From: Prorocentrum cordatum
Lineage: Eukaryota; Sar; Dinophyceae; Prorocentrales; Prorocentraceae
DNA: 64,000 nt
Direction of reading: 5' to 3'
Assembly: GCA_963575745.1 (NCBI GenBank)
Contig: CAUYUJ010014771.1
Location: forward strand, 783,593 to 847,592
Shown: positions 33,264-43,048 of the stretch, one piece after another
Layout of the letters: each line of letters opens with the position of its first letter
Numbering within the stretch: the stretch's first letter is position 1
The notes under the pieces: model-generated
Database searches by the model: none
Told to the model about the DNA's origin: nothing
The model's input: only the letters and a program-made list of their open reading frames with translations
Program-made: the position numbers and the translations under genes

Positions 33264-34150
33264 CTGAGGCAGGCTGAGGCTGAGGCTGAGGCAGGCTGAG
33301 GCTGAGGCAGGCTGAGGCTGAGGCCGAGGCTGAAGGCAGACTGAGGCTGAGGCTGAAGCAGGCTGAGGCTGAGGCTGAGGCAGGCTGAGGCTGAGGCTGA
33401 GGCAGGCTGATGCTGAGGCAGGCTGAGGCTGAGGCTGAGGCTGATGCAGGCTGAGGCTGAGGCAGGCTGAGGCTGAGGCCGAGGCTGAAGGCAGACTGAG
33501 GCTGAGGCTGAAGCAGGCTGAGGCTGAGGCTGAGGCAGGCTGAGGCTGAGGCTGAGGCAGGCTGATGCTGAGGCAGGCTGAGGCTGAGGCTGAGGCTGAT
33601 GCAGGCTGAGGCTGAGGCAGGCTGAGGCTGAGGCTGAGGCTGAGGCTGAGGCTGAAGGCAGGCTGAGGCTGAGGCTGAGGCAGGCTGAGGCTGAGGCAGG
33701 CTGAGGCTGAGGCCGAGGCTGAAGGCAGACTGAGGCTGAGGCTGAAGCAGGCTGAGGCTGAGGCTGAGGCTGAGGCAGGCTGAGGCAGGCTGAGGCTGAG
33801 GCTGAGGCTGCAGGCTGAGGCTGAGGCAGGCTGAGGCTGAGGCTGAGGCTGAGGCTGATGCAGGCTGAGGCTGAGGCAGGCTGAGGCTGAGGCCGAGGCT
33901 GAAGGCAGACTGAGGCTGAGGCTGAAGCAGGCTGAGGCTGAGGCTGAGGCAGGCTGGCTGAGGAGGCTGAGGCTGAGGCAGGCTGAGGCTGAGGCTGAGG
34001 CTGATGCAGGCTGAGGCTGAGGCAGGCTGAGGCTGAGGCCGAGGCTGAAGGCAGACTGAGGCTGAGGCTGAAGCAGGCTGAGGCTGAGGCTGAGGCTGAG
34101 GCTGAGGCAGGCTGAGGCTGAGGCTGAGGCAGGCTGAGGCTGAGGCTGTG
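33264..34150. repeat. GAGGCT hexamer-based array with higher-order units
   Basis: Built from GAGGCT, AGGCAG and GATGCAG. Larger units marked by GGCCGAGGCTGAAGGCAGAC start near 33322, 33477, 33711, 33891 and 34037, so the higher-order period varies between about 146 and 232. On the minus strand it reads Ser-Leu-Ser-Leu and Pro-Gln-Pro-Gln for hundreds of codons, an artefact. Confidence 0.95.
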
Positions 34151-34633
34151 ACTGCGACTGCCGTTGCCACTGCGACTTTCATCGCGAATGCGACTGCGAC
34201 TGCGAGAACAGCAGAATTCTACAACTGGATTCTCATGTGAATCTTAAGGGGAATGCTTCCAGATATGCTCCTGCACATCGCTGTTAGGTTGCTTTGCAGG
34301 GATAATTGTGAGATATCGGTGTGCTTTTCCTCGTCCGGCCTGTCTCCCGCCTTTCCTTTCCCCCCCGTTTCTCTCTTGCTCACCGCGCTGCGCTGACGCG
34401 CTTGTGGCATCCATTAACGCCGTTGCTATTATCTTACTTTCTGCCCCGCTGCGGGAACTCATATTCCTTCTTCAATTGCTTGCGTTGGCCGTGCATATGT
34501 GCCCGGCCTCTCACACAGTTCCTTACTCACATTGCTGTTGTCTTTTCTTTTTGTTTCAGCCGCTGCGCCTGGACGGACCTGATTCGATAGCCTTTTTTCT
34601 TGGAGTTGTGGATGAATCGTATTTACCAGAGAT

Positions 34634-34635
<2 letters not shown>

Positions 34636-34668
<33 letters not shown>
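34636..34668. repeat. (TA)n microsatellite
   Basis: About 16 TA repeats. In unit B the same spot has only a few (near 36525). Confidence 0.95.
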
Positions 34669-34670
<2 letters not shown>

Positions 34671-34698
34671 CTGACACATACATTCATATACACGTACA

Positions 34699-34780
34699 TT
34701 CCCCAATCAGTGCTTGCGCTGAAGGGGTCCTCGCGGATGTTCCCCAATCAGTGTTTGCACTGAAGGGGTCCTCGCGGATG
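34699..34780. repeat. 41-bp tandem duplication at the A/B junction
   Basis: TTCCCCAATCAGTG...CTCGCGGATG occurs at 34699 and again at 34740, 41 bases apart. It marks the junction between the large direct repeats. Confidence 0.88.
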
Positions 34781-36562
34781 TTGCTAGAGTTTGCGAGAAT
34801 GCCTCGCCGATTTTGGTGGCACGCTGGGTTCCCGGGTTCCCGGTTCCGGGTTCCCGGTGTCCCGGGTTCTTGGTCATTGGTTTTGGGCCGATGGTTCACT
34901 ACCGATCTCACTGTCGAGTTCATTACGGATCTCATTGGTTCCCGGGTTCCCGGTTCCGGGTTCCCAGGATCTTGATCATTGGTTCTGGGCCGATGGTTAA
35001 TTCTCGATCTCACTACTGATCTCACTGTCGAGTTCATTACGGATCTCATTCAATGTTGAAAGATTTGGCGAAATTGCCCCGCTGATTCTGGTAGCACGTT
35101 GGGTTCCCGGGTTCCTGGTTCCGGGTTCCCGGGTTCCTGATCATTGGTTCCGGGCCGATGGTTAACTATCGATCTCACTACCGATTTCACTGTCGAGTTC
35201 ATTACGGATCTCATTCAGTCGACCCAAAGTACTGGTCCCACTACCGATCTCAATATCAACAGATCGTCCCCTTGATCGATCTCACAATCGATCCTACGAC
35301 CTAAGTGTCGGTCTCACGATCGACCTCAATATCGACATATCGTCACGCCCCACTATCGATCTCACAATCGATCCCACGATCGATTTCGCGATCGAATTTA
35401 CTATCGATCTCACTACCGATCCCACGGTCGATTTCATTACGGATTTCATTCCATCGACCTGAGTATCGGTCTCATTATCGATCTCAATATCGACAGATCG
35501 TCCCCACAATCGATCTCACAACCGATCCCACGATCGATCTCGAGATCGAATTTACTATTGATCTCACTACCGATCTCACTGTCGATCCCACGATTCATGA
35601 ATCCCACGAATTCCCCACAATTTCAGTTTTCTGTTTTCCTGAATCCCACGATTCACTACCGATCTCATGATCGACCTCACGATGCATCTCACTCAACCGA
35701 TCTCACCATGGACCCCATGATCGATTTAACCTTCGATCTGACTATCGATTGCACTACCCATCTCACTCAATCGTGTCATGTGGCCCCCAAGGCCCTGCCC
35801 AGGGGGGCTCCAAACCGTCCTGCCCAGGGCGGTCCCGGCGGAGACGGGGCGCACTTTACGATGTGAGGCCCGCTTGCGGGTACAACTGTACAGGCGGAAA
35901 AGTTGTACCCGCCACGCTTGCTGAACGCTATAGATTGTGATGGCCTGGCCCCCGTGTCCTAAAATGTTGCGGATCCATTTGTGCTGGTCAGTCTCCCCCT
36001 CCTCCCTCGATCTTTCACCTCTTCTCCTCCTCCGATTTGCAGTCGCCGGGCCATTGCGCCCTGGTTGGATGGAAGTTTCGAGCTTTGGTAGGGCTCTCGG
36101 GCCAGCCAGGCCTAGATGCCCTTTTTCCACGGTGAAATGGTTTTTTTTTCGTTTCTCTTGCGCCAGCGAGTTTCCAACGCTCGCTGGTTCAAAGGGTTCT
36201 TTTGTGAGATATCGGTGTGCTTTTCCTCTTCCGGCCTGTCTTCCGCCTTTCCTTTCTTCCCTGTTTCTCTCTTGCTCACCGCGCTGCGCTGATGCGCTTG
36301 TGGCATCCATTGATGCCGTTGCAATTATCTTGCTCTCTGCCCCGCTGTTGGAACTCAGATTCCTTCTTCAATTGCTTGCGCTGGCCGTGCACATGTGCCT
36401 GGCCTCTCACACAGTTCCTTACGTTGCCGTTGTCCTTTCTTTTTGTTTCAGCCTCTGCGCCTGGAAGGAGCTGATCCGATAGCCTTTTTTTAGAATTGTG
36501 GATGAATCGTATTTTCCAGAGATGGTATATATTTCTAACACATACATTCGTACATACGTACA
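34740..36562. repeat. Large direct repeat, unit B
   Basis: Copy of unit A without the 1.74-kb insertion. The insertion point lies after TGGTTCAAAGGGTT (about 36185-36200), where unit B goes straight to GTGAGATATCGG. Most of the rest aligns well with A. Confidence 0.85.
35876..35912. repeat. Hairpin in unit B
   Basis: Same 11-base arms as at 32242-32278. The loop differs by one base, next to the right arm. Confidence 0.85.
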
Positions 36563-37036
36563 TTTACCAATCAGTGCTTGCACTGAAGGGGTCCTCGCGG
36601 ATGTTGAAGGATTTGGCGAAAGTGAGTGCCCCGCCGATTTCGGTCGCACGCTGGGTTCAAGGGTTCCTGGTTCCGGGTTCCGGGCCAATTTCGGAGGGCG
36701 GCGAGGTTTCCGGGTTCCCGGGTTTTTGGTCGATTTTCTTATCGATCGGTCTCACCATCGATCTCATTACCGATTTATCGATCGATGTCACTATCGATAT
36801 CACAATCGACCTCATTATCAATATCATAAGCGATCTCACTCGAGATCGCAGAAGCGATCTCGCGATCGATCTCACTATCGATCCCATTGAATGGATTTGA
36901 TTATCGGTCCCACGATCGACCTTACAATCGTTCTCACTAGTGATTCCACGATCGATGTCATTATCGATCTCACAACTTATCTCAAGATCCATTGAATCAA
37001 TTTTCAAGTCATCAATTCATTGGGTTCTTTCAGGTG
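36563..37036. repeat. Large direct repeat, truncated unit C
   Basis: Begins with the shared CCAATCAGTGCTTGCACTGA and GGGTTCCTGGTTCCGGGTTC, followed by a diverged ATCGAT/CGATCTCAC-rich part. It ends at the second (AGT)n array. Confidence 0.7.
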
Positions 37037-37044
37037 TAATTTGT

Positions 37045-37072
37045 ATTGGTAGTAGCAGCAGTAGTAGTAGTG

Positions 37073-37104
<32 letters not shown>

Positions 37105-37192
37105 CGTCGTCGTCGTCGTCGTCGTCGTAGTCGTAGTCGTAGTCGTAGTCGTAGTGGTAGTAGTAGTCGTAGTAGTAGTAGTAGTCGTAGTC

Positions 37193-37227
<35 letters not shown>

Positions 37228-37228
37228 T

Positions 37229-37262
<34 letters not shown>

Positions 37263-37309
37263 AAGTAGTCGTAGTAGTAGTCGTAGTAGTAGTCGTAGTA
37301 GTAGTAGTC

Positions 37310-37351
<42 letters not shown>

Positions 37352-37384
37352 ATCGTCGTAGCAGTAGTAGTAGTAGTAGTAGTC

Positions 37385-37422
<38 letters not shown>

Positions 37423-37548
37423 CGTCGTCGTCGTAGTAGAAGTAGTAATAGTCGTATTAGTATTAGTAGTAGTAGTAGTAGTAGCAGTAGGTGTAGTAGT
37501 CGTAATACTAGTCGTAGAAGAAGTAGTCGTAGCATGATTAGTAGTAGT

Positions 37549-37603
<55 letters not shown>

Positions 37604-37610
37604 AGCATAG
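37045..37610. repeat. (AGT)n microsatellite array, ~565 bp
   Basis: Same repeat type and orientation as 30478-31136, with CGT and AGC interruptions. The two arrays bracket the A-B-C repeat block. Confidence 0.97.
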
Positions 37611-37731
37611 TAATAGCATGGTTATGCTCATCATCCCTAATATTGCTATAAGTTGGTTTCTGAAATGCGATTGCTATTTTTACTGTTGTAGTGGCCTTCG
37701 GCCAGTGCCGCCGATCCGGGTCCCCCCCGCC

Positions 37732-37737
37732 CCCTGG
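37732..37737 (+). repeat. Candidate target-site duplication of copia-1 (left)
   Basis: CCCTGG directly before the LTR; the same hexamer follows the other LTR at 45697-45702. Because the LTR edge also ends in CCC, the true duplication could be shorter. Confidence 0.45.
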
Positions 37738-37930
37738 TATGAACTTATCAAAGCCCCCGAAGCCTTTGATCGCAATAAGAACAAGAAACCAGAAGAACAT
37801 CTGAGATGTGTTCCACAGCGCGCTTAGTCTGACTCAAGGGCCCTGCCACAATCCAGGGCCAAAACGGTTGCGGTCGCACACGCGCATGCATGAGCACAAA
37901 TACAAGATGTACAGCGTGTATCTCACACCC
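37738..37930 (-). repeat. copia-1 3' LTR
   Basis: On the minus strand it reads TGTGAGATACACGCTGTACA ... GATAAGTTCATA. It matches 45507-45699. No clear polypurine tract lies directly upstream on the coding strand; a GAAGGGAAGG block lies about 40 bases inside. Confidence 0.88.
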
Positions 37931-38211
37931 GTGAAAGAGTGAAAACAAATAAAACAGAGAGAAGCCTTCCCTTCAATATGAAAAATAAAGAATCCAAGGC
38001 ACAACAGATAAACATACCTAAGACTGCACAAACAAAAACAGTCATGCATACTCCGCCTTGTGATTCGTGAGGAAGTGTAACTAACTCAAATCTACAATCA
38101 TAAAGTCTCGCGCCGCATGCAAACCAACCTCAAAGTCTACAGTTATAAACTCTCGCGCGGCATGCAAATCAAAACCGCAACGAAGAAATAATAAAAAATA
38201 GCTGTGGGCGT

Positions 38212-38931
38212 TCACTTATGAGCTCGAAATCCTTCCGTCGCCTCTGGCTCGGTCGTCACCTCGCCCGCTCTGCGAAACCCCTGCGTCTCGTGCTGAAACC
38301 TCCAGACGTCTCCGCTGAGCTTGTACGTCGTCATGCTCTGCACTCCCACCGTGTACACATAGCCCGACGAGCCGCCCTGCTCGTCTGCTGGTGGCTCATT
38401 CGGCTCGCGCTCCTTCTCGATGCGCTCCATCTCGGCCTTCGCCCGTAGAACCGCCAGTTCCGTCTTGTACTTGTACTCGGCCTCCTTCATCTTGATCAGG
38501 TAGGATGCAACCGGGTAGGCCCCCATTAACCCGAGAAGTAGGAAAAACATGGCGAACCAGACCACACTGCCGTAGCCGTCGTCCTCGTCTTTTGTGCCGT
38601 AGCCTGCATGGGCCGCCGATCTGCAACAGCAAGTTGCGAAAATTGCCAACTGCATGAATGGGGTCGTCGCCTTCCGCGTCGCCGCCGATGTCACCGGCCT
38701 CGTCTGATCTATGATGCCCTGTCGATCCTCCTTGGTCTTCTTCTTCGCCGCCGTGTAGGTCGGGTCGCACTTGAGTTGTAGCCCCCCATATCGCAACCGA
38801 TCGGCGAGGAGCTGCCTCGCCGCGATCTTCGCGAGCCCGTCCGCGCACTGCCTCTCTGAAGATACCCGCCTCCAGCGTGTCATCGTAGCCGCCATCCTCT
38901 CGCGCAGCGCTAGCACATCGATGCCGGTCCG
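38212..38931 (-). CDS. copia-1 Pol C-terminus: end of RNase H plus membrane-anchored extension
   Basis: Continues the RT/RNase H frame past a TAG at 38932. RTGIDVLALRERMAATMTRW and QCADGLAKIAARQLLADRLR match the end of copia RNase H (ADGLTK block). After that comes LKCDPTYTAAKKKTKEDRQ, a Cys-rich spot, a hydrophobic segment (VVWFAMFFLLLGLMGAYPVA, a probable transmembrane helix) and a charged Lys/Glu coiled-coil-like stretch. This extension is not part of classical copia Pol. Stop at 38212. Confidence 0.75.
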   Translation of the reverse strand, partial: RTGIDVLALRERMAATMTRWRRVSSERQCADGLAKIAARQLLADRLRYGGLQLKCDPTYTAAKKKTKEDRQGIIDQTRPVTSAATRKATTPFMQLAIFATCCCRSAAHAGYGTKDEDDGYGSVVWFAMFFLLLGLMGAYPVASYLIKMKEAEYKYKTELAVLRAKAEMERIEKEREPNEPPADEQGGSSGYVYTVGVQSMTTYKLSGDVWRFQHETQGFRRAGEVTTEPEATEGFRAHK

Positions 38932-40390
38932 CTAGTCCTGGAAGTTGGTGATGCTCTCCTTCTGCGCCGCGTCGTAGAGCGCCTTCGCGTCCACAACCAA
39001 TGCCGACTCACCTGCCATGCGAGTGCTCTCGTCCTTCGTGATGTCCACGCCGTTGTAGATCATAGCTGCCCAGAATCGCTTCGCAAACTCCAGGCCGCCC
39101 ATGCCCGCTGCTGCTGCCTGCGATTCCTCATGTAGCGAAGAACGTGCCATACGCAGTAGCTTGAAGGACTTCCAGTCGATCACGCTGAAGTCGGACTCGT
39201 ATCCGTCGAACATCTTCTTGTGGCATGCCAAGATGACGTAGCCACCTTGACTGGGCCCGTCTCGTCGAACTCCCCAGGCCGCGTCCGTCATAGCTACGAA
39301 CACTATGTCGCACACCTGGCCGATCTTCTTCATCTTGAGCCCGACGTCCGAGTTCTGCTTGTAGAACGGCAGTGTCTTGTTCGCCTCCTTGGCCGTGCCA
39401 GCCGTCGCCGTGGGTAGTTGGCCCTGGTGAATGATGACCGAAGCCGAAAGGTGCGGGCACGCCGGAGAGCTTGGCCACTGCAACGCTCCGAGTAGGCCTC
39501 GTAGCTGCCGCTTCTCCTTGATCGTGAGCTCCCTCGTGTTGTCGCTGCTCTTCTGGTCGATCGTGATGGGCTTCAGGTTCTTCGCGTATGTCGCCATCTT
39601 CACCCCAATCTCGCTGCTGTTCGATTTCGGGATGTCCCAGTGTGGAGTCTGCGTCACGTCGCTGCCGCAGTAGTCCATCTTGTCGTCCTCGATCCATTTT
39701 CTGAACTTGAACTTCTGCTTCACCTCGGTGGTAACCCGACTGTAGTTGCTGCCCGGCCGCCGATCTCCACCTCCCAGCATATCGCCCACAGAAAGTAGAA
39801 TGAACCCGTCGCAGTTGCCGTCCTCGTCGAAGCTGAGGAACATGCAGGGGTCCAGGGGATGCTGCTTGAGACCGCTGGCCTTCAGGTCGTCCACCGCACG
39901 TAGCCACCGACGCCTTGGTGCGTCCACCTGGCCGTACATGGGCTTGATGAGCTTCATCAGGGTGTCCGGCTCGATGCACATGAGCTCTGCCGCGTCTTTG
40001 GGCACCTTCGCGTATAACTCACGCTCTTGGGGTCGTCCTTGAAGAAATGCAGTAGCTACGTCTGCTGTCCAAAGCCTCCGGCCGTTATTAGCCGCCAGTA
40101 ATAGCGCCATCTGTCTTGCCAGTCTCGATGCTGTAGGCAATGCCGTCGGTGCTGCGCCGCTGAGTGCGTCGGGGTCGTTGAAACCTTGCAGAGCCAGCCG
40201 CGCCTTGGCACGCGGTGTGCCGTCGTCGTTCTTCGTCGACTTGATCACCCACTTCGCCTTGAGTATCCGCCGAGGGTCCCCCTCGCCGGTGGGCTTGTGA
40301 AACTCCCAGACGTCATTGCCGAAGAACTCCGTCAGATCCCTCCGCTTGCCCTGCGTGAGCGCCGCGCGCTCACGCAGAGATGTCCACGGA
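38932..40390 (-). CDS. copia-1 reverse transcriptase and RNase H
   Basis: RT_2-type reverse transcriptase. Upstream of the first Met (40248) the frame already encodes LTEFFGNDVWEFHKPTGEGD and AKWVIKSTKNDDG, so the domain really starts near 40390. Motif A is LWTADVATAFLQG (Asp present). Motif C reads LLSVGDMLGGGD: the expected Val-Asp-Asp is Val-Gly-Asp. RNase H follows with VFVAMTDAAWG (first Asp) and SLHEESQAAAAG (Glu). The frame ends at TAG 38932, inside RNase H. It copies element RNA into DNA; this copy is probably inactive because of Asp to Gly. Confidence 0.9.
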
Positions 40391-41655
40391 GATGTCCACG
40401 GAGATGTCGCTGAGCTTCGCCTCCGTGCCGTCGAACTCCCAGCCGAATGGCAGGTCCTGACTGGTGACCATCCGCTGTAGAGCTGCGAGTTCGTCGTCCG
40501 CGTCGTCGACGTCCGGCACTGGCACCACGCTGCTCAGTCCAGGGTCGGGTAGCGTGCCTCGGAAGACTTTTCCTCCAGGTCTGGTGAAAATCGCCGCCTC
40601 TGCTTTGTCCATCCGGAGCCGCTCCTTCTGAAGATTCGACATAAAGCTCAACTGCGTCTGTGTAGATCCGAGCTCCTGCTCCGATGATGGCGCTGCCGCC
40701 GCTGATGACGATGATGCTGCTGGCTGCGCTGTCTGCGCTGGCTGTGCTGGCTGCGCCGCCGGTTGAGCTGCCGGCTGCTCTGGCTCCAGTGGGGGCGTCG
40801 TCGGCATCGGCTCCTGGTCTGGCTGACCAGAGTTCGACGTCTGTCGACTGCCGTCGGGTGCTGGCGCCTCCGCGTCTGGAAGGTCCTCCGCTGGAGCTGC
40901 TGCGGCTGGTGGCGCCTCTGGTGCTACTGAGGCTGCTGCCGCCGCTGACCCGGATGACGACGCCTGTGCTGGCACCTCCACCTCTGGGGCCGTCATAGGA
41001 CCTGGACCGCCTCCTCGACGTCGCTTAGATGCTGGACCTTCGTCTCCGTCCTCCGCGTCGTCGTCGACGTCCATGTCCGAGTCGCCCGATGCGTCGAACG
41101 GGGGCTGCTGTGAGCTGATGTCGTGGTACTGCGTCACGCCCGTCCTCCGCATGCTGCCCAGTGCGTCCTTGGCCCGGGCCAGGTTCTCGAGTAGAGCGCA
41201 CCCTTGATCACTCACGTCTGGCCGAACGTGTTCGGGTGCACACCGTAGTAGCTGCGTGCCGTGAACGATCCAGTAGATGCGTGCTCCACTCTCATCCTGG
41301 CGCATCTCCTTGAACACCACGAGTGCGGTGCCCTTCCACTTGTTCTTGATGGGATTGTCGGTTTTGCCCTCGCGCCAGTAGTGGCACCGCTGGCCGATGG
41401 AACGGTCGTGCTTGAGCGCCACATGTCGCCATAGGAGCGCGCGTCGTAGCTTGGCTGAGGCGTCCGCTTTCATGAAAGCTAACGCCGCCATATACCTCCT
41501 TTCCAGCACGTCCTTGAAGTCCTCGTCCTCCTTCATCTGGCACAGCGTCGCTGGTGAGAACTTGTCGCTGGAGTTGGTCATCGTCGTAGTGGGGTCCATG
41601 CCCAGAACCCACTGGCATGGCGAGTACCCTTCGTGCACGCCAGTCGGTTGACCTG
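40370..41655 (-). CDS. copia-1 integrase C-terminus and Pro/Ala/acidic linker
   Basis: Entered by frameshift from the integrase core near 41640. VHEGYSPCQWVLGMDP is the GYSPxQWVxG block at the end of the catalytic core, and HYWREGKTDNPIKNKWKGTA is an SH3-like C-terminal stretch. The remainder to 40400 is rich in Asp/Glu, Pro, Ala and Ser, with a basic KRRRGGGPG (a nuclear-localisation-like patch). The Met at 41926 is a shadow of the core. Stop TGA at 40370. Confidence 0.8.
40376..40411 (-). repeat. 12-bp microduplication at the frame break
   Basis: On the plus strand GAGATGTCCACG is repeated three times, reading Asp-Ile-Ser-Val repeats on the minus strand. The reading frame changes at this point between the linker and the RT. 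Confidence 0.85.
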
Positions 41656-42063
41656 GTGGGGCACGTAGATGCACGCCTCGGTGATCAGCTTTTCTTCGAG
41701 CACTGTGTTGGCCGTGCGCTCGATCGCGTCCTGGCAGTAAAGTTCGATCGCTTCTCGAACCACCTGATGGCGTCGCTTCACCACTCCGAGACTCGCGTGA
41801 GCCTCGCCTGCTGCGATCACGGTACTGATGCTGTGCTGATCCAGAAACTGCGTGAACTTGTCCGACGCGAAGCCTGATCCGTCGTCGGCACGTAGCTCGC
41901 CCATGGGGCCGAACTGCCTGATCCATCCGCGCTCGACCGCCTTGATCAGCTCGTCGGCCGTCTCTGTCTTGATCGTCCGTAGGGCACAGTACCTGGTAGC
42001 GCCGTCCACCATTGACAAGATTGCCGTCTTGCCTGTCGCGGTCTTGACCCAGAACACGTCGGC
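41578..42063 (-). CDS. copia-1 integrase catalytic core (rve)
   Basis: Retroviral-type integrase fold: ILSMVDGATRYCALRTI (first Asp), GELRADDGSGFASDKF (second Asp) and AAGEAHASLGVVKRRHQVVR (Glu about 35 residues later), so the D,D35E triad is present. It lies in the same frame as the preceding zinc domain, separated by one TAG at 42064-42066. It joins cDNA ends to target DNA. The last ~25 residues are out of frame with the true C-terminus. Confidence 0.88.
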   Translation of the reverse strand, partial: ADVFWVKTATGKTAILSMVDGATRYCALRTIKTETADELIKAVERGWIRQFGPMGELRADDGSGFASDKFTQFLDQHSISTVIAAGEAHASLGVVKRRHQVVREAIELYCQDAIERTANTVLEEKLITEACIYVPHQVNRLACTKGTRHASGFWAWTPLRR

Positions 42064-42370
42064 CTAGACGGTCTCGTTGAACTTCATCGGCTGCTTGGCT
42101 GACGTTGTGGGCGCCTTCGGCGGGCGCTGCCGCTGCATACAGTGCTCGCAGCGATACTCTGCCGCGCAGTTGAGCACGTTCTCCTGAGCTCCCGCTTGCT
42201 GTAGTAACCGATGTAGTACCGTCGGGTTGGGGTGCCCCATGTTCCAGTGTAGCCGCCTGACGTAGCGCAACGCCTCGGTGCCGTACTTCTCGCGTAATTG
42301 CGAGTGCACGTGGACAACCTCCTCTTCGTCGTCTCGTCCGTCGAGGTGGGGTTGCTGCCGCTGCTGACGT
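42064..42370 (-). CDS. copia-1 pre-integrase zinc domain
   Basis: EALRYVRRLHWNMGHPNPTV followed by EYRCEHCMQRQRPP: an HHCC zinc-binding domain (His, His, Cys-x2-Cys) that precedes copia integrases. The Met upstream at 42528 belongs to noise; authentic similarity begins near 42340. The frame ends at TAG (42064), then resumes in the catalytic core. Confidence 0.82.
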
Positions 42371-42700
42371 CCTCGCCGTTGTAGATCTCCTCGACCTCGG
42401 CTTCCACCATGACCTGCGCCAGGGTGGCTGCCAGGATGAACAGGTAGTCCTCCGTGACCTTCGTGCGCTTGACTCTGCTGCCGTCCACGTTGCCCTCCAA
42501 TACTGCGAGCTGGTGGCACCTGTCGCATCGCGTGCTCATGATTGCCGACATGAGCTTCTTGGTGGTCCTGATGATGGTTGGCCTATTGACCGGCTGATCG
42601 TCACTCCCTGGTAGGGTGGGGCCGTGCATGCACGGGTCGAAGGTCGCCGTGTAGCCCGGTAGGTTGGACCAGGCCTTGGTCTGCCAGGCCTCGATGTGGC
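42371..42700 (-). pseudogene. copia-1 segment between methyltransferase-like domain and integrase
   Basis: In the frame ending at 42084, this part reads HIEAWQTKAWSNLPGYTATF, DPCMHGPTLPGS, RPTIIRTTKKLMSAIMSTRC and TEDYLFILAATLAQVM. It has the look of a conserved domain (Cys-His-rich middle, helical end) and probably is the C-terminal half of the methyltransferase-like unit. Frames shift at both borders (near 42700 and 42370). Confidence 0.55.
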
Positions 42701-43048
42701 TGGATGCTCCACGTGAGCGTGACGTCCGCCCTCGTGCTGAATGTGGTAGACGTCCTCCACGAACTGCAGGTGCGTGCGGTGATGCCAGTCGCGTAGCTCG
42801 ATCAGGTACTCCTTCCAACCTGGATGTTGGTAGATGTTTAGCTCCTGCATGTTGGACCAGGGTCCGCACATCGGGGAGAGATGAACTTCGTCTGGCTGTT
42901 ATTCGCGTAGCTTACGCTCCAACCGCTCCCGGTGCTCGACCGTCGCGAAGTCCCAGCCCGTGTGTAGCCCGAACGTCTCGACGTCCGCTCCGAGGTCGCG
43001 TAGGCTCTGAGATAGCCGCGCCTCGCCGGCATATACCTCCCAGACCTT
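42690..43048 (-). CDS. copia-1 methyltransferase-like domain (class I fold, inferred)
   Basis: KVWEVYAGEARLSQSLRDLG resembles motif I of DNA methyltransferases (x-E/D-x-F/Y-A/C-G-x-G-x-LS). About 30 residues later come GWDF and then PDEVHLSPMCGPWSNMQ (motif IV-like Pro/Cys block). DWHHRTHLQFVEDVYHIQHE and HAHVEHPATS (motif VI-like, E-H/N-P/V) follow. A single TAA at 42899 splits it; the frame is otherwise continuous. I infer an S-adenosylmethionine-dependent methyltransferase fold captured by the element. Substrate and activity are unknown, and the key Cys context differs from classical C5 enzymes. Confidence 0.5.

Larger units (their letters stand above)
31137..34739. repeat. Large direct repeat, unit A (with internal insertion)
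   Basis: Starts with TTGCACTCAAGGGGTCCTCG. It continues with GTTCCCGGGTTCC blocks, then about 900 bases of CGATCTCAC/ATCGAT-rich sequence, then a GGGGCGCACTTTACG block, CTTTTTCCACGGTGAAAT, a C/T-rich stretch and a (TA)n tract. Unit B at 34740-36562 has the same order. About 1.74 kb at 32563-34304 is absent from unit B. No coding potential is supported. Confidence 0.85.

Noticed and set aside
32695-34182. 495-codon minus-strand frame rich in Ser-Leu and Pro-Gln
   Set aside because: Covers the 73-bp array and the GAGGCT hexamer array; hexamers keep one frame open without any selection.
37931-37980. Polypurine tract of copia-1 directly next to the 3' LTR
   Set aside because: Purines there lie on the plus strand, the wrong strand for this element; only a short GAAGGGAAGG about 40 bases away fits, so I did not annotate it.
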